DNA of 5,089 bases from Candidatus Zhuqueibacterota bacterium. GTDB taxonomy: Bacteria > Zhuqueibacterota > Zhuqueibacteria > Zhuqueibacterales > Zhuqueibacteraceae. Each line of letters begins with the position of its first letter. The stretch's first letter is position 1. The position numbers and the translations under genes are program-made. This document shows positions 4,737 through 5,089 of the stretch, piece by piece. The notes beneath the pieces were generated by a model that did no database searches, was not told the origin of the DNA, and saw only the letters and a list, made by a program, of their open reading frames with translations. Where the stretch lies: contig JABWAN010000493.1 in NCBI GenBank assembly GCA_013361015.1, forward strand, positions 1-5,089, read 5' to 3'.

Positions 4737-5089
4737 GTTTGTATTGCGAGCGCAGCGGGATGCACGGATCGGTGGAACAAACGATGACGCGCGAGGGGTA
4801 TGCAATCACACATTGCGCCGCAGATTCAGTGAGCACGGCGCGCGATGAAGGACAATATTCAAAAACTTCCAACTTTTCGCACTTGTGAAAAGTGTCGCGA
4901 GAAAATTCCTACAACTGAAAATTCACCTTCCCAACCTCCGCACTGGCTTCATTCCAAGTGCTTCTTTTCCAACCCGCTGCCGGCAAGGAAATCCCTCATC
5001 GCATTGGTATTGTCCTTGCCAATTCAATCAAAGTCTCTCCCCAGCAATTACCTCAACTCGTCGTTTTGTTGCGCTTTGGCTGTGAGCCT
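4737..5089. other. Region downstream of the CHAT gene with two unfinished open frames
   Basis: No family is recognised. Two plus-strand frames run off the window's end. One begins at ATG 4845-4847 (MKDNIQKLPTFRTCEKCREK) and contains C-x2-C and then H-x3-C, a possible zinc-binding arrangement, but turns Ser/Leu-rich later. The other is open from 4919 with no ATG and has a more protein-like composition (FQVLLFQPAAGKEIPHRIGI, then a segment rich in Gln, Leu and Val). They are mutually exclusive in the overlap. A third frame, ending at 4888, shows nothing familiar. The hairpin at 4872-4893 lies inside the first frame, which counts slightly against it. Confidence 0.3.
4872..4893. terminator. Hairpin downstream of the CHAT gene
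   Basis: ACTTTTC at 4872-4878 and GAAAAGT at 4887-4893 form a 7-bp perfect stem, extendable by a G-T and a C-G pair to leave the loop ACTT. It lies 135 bases after the CHAT stop. No T-run follows on the plus strand; on the minus strand a short T-run comes a few bases after the stem. A terminator role is possible but weak. Confidence 0.25.

Overview
The window looks like bacterial chromosomal DNA of moderate GC content from an accessory, decaying region. No tRNA, rRNA, CRISPR array or transposase gene is visible. The recognisable families are a zinc-binding anti-sigma/TPR protein, a TPR-CHAT lipoprotein, a GNAT acetyltransferase and a SIR2-like protein. This mix, with a large secreted TPR-CHAT protein beside an anti-sigma/TPR membrane protein, suggests a lineage of the Bacteroidota/Calditrichota/KSB1 type. 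That placement is inference from gene content only.

Layout. On the minus strand at the left edge (44-253) is the N-terminal piece of a SIR2-family protein, ended by an in-frame TAG. A gene-poor stretch (254-508) follows. Then comes the C-terminal half of a GNAT acetyltransferase on the minus strand (509-772), broken by an internal TGA and missing its N-terminal half. A cluster of palindromes (794-882) separates this from a plus-strand two-gene block.

The first gene of that block (918-1791) encodes a zinc-finger anti-sigma-like domain, one membrane segment and a TPR domain. It is split by a frameshift inside a CG-dinucleotide run. A tandem 7-bp repeat array (1779-1820) overlaps its stop codon and the gap after it. 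The second gene (1849-4736) encodes a lipoprotein of about 960 residues, with about seven 42-residue TPRs followed by a CHAT caspase-like protease domain. It carries one frameshift near 3033-3041 and two in-frame TAA codons (3873-3875 and 4179-4181), yet the catalytic His and Cys codons survive. A second, unrelated 7-bp repeat array (3887-3914) lies 11 bases after the first TAA. The last 350 bases hold a hairpin and two competing open frames that run off the window.

How the parts would work together. If intact, gene 1 would be an inner-membrane protein with a cytoplasmic zinc anti-sigma domain and an extracytoplasmic TPR domain. Gene 2 would be a lipid-anchored extracytoplasmic TPR-CHAT protease. 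This suggests an envelope-sensing module in which TPR contacts and CHAT proteolysis feed into sigma-factor control; that is inference. No sigma-factor gene is present beside it here. As sequenced, all four recognisable genes are disrupted. Either this is a gene graveyard or the assembly is error-prone. The nonsense codons are substitution-type, with flanking homology continuing in the same frame, and so favour real decay.
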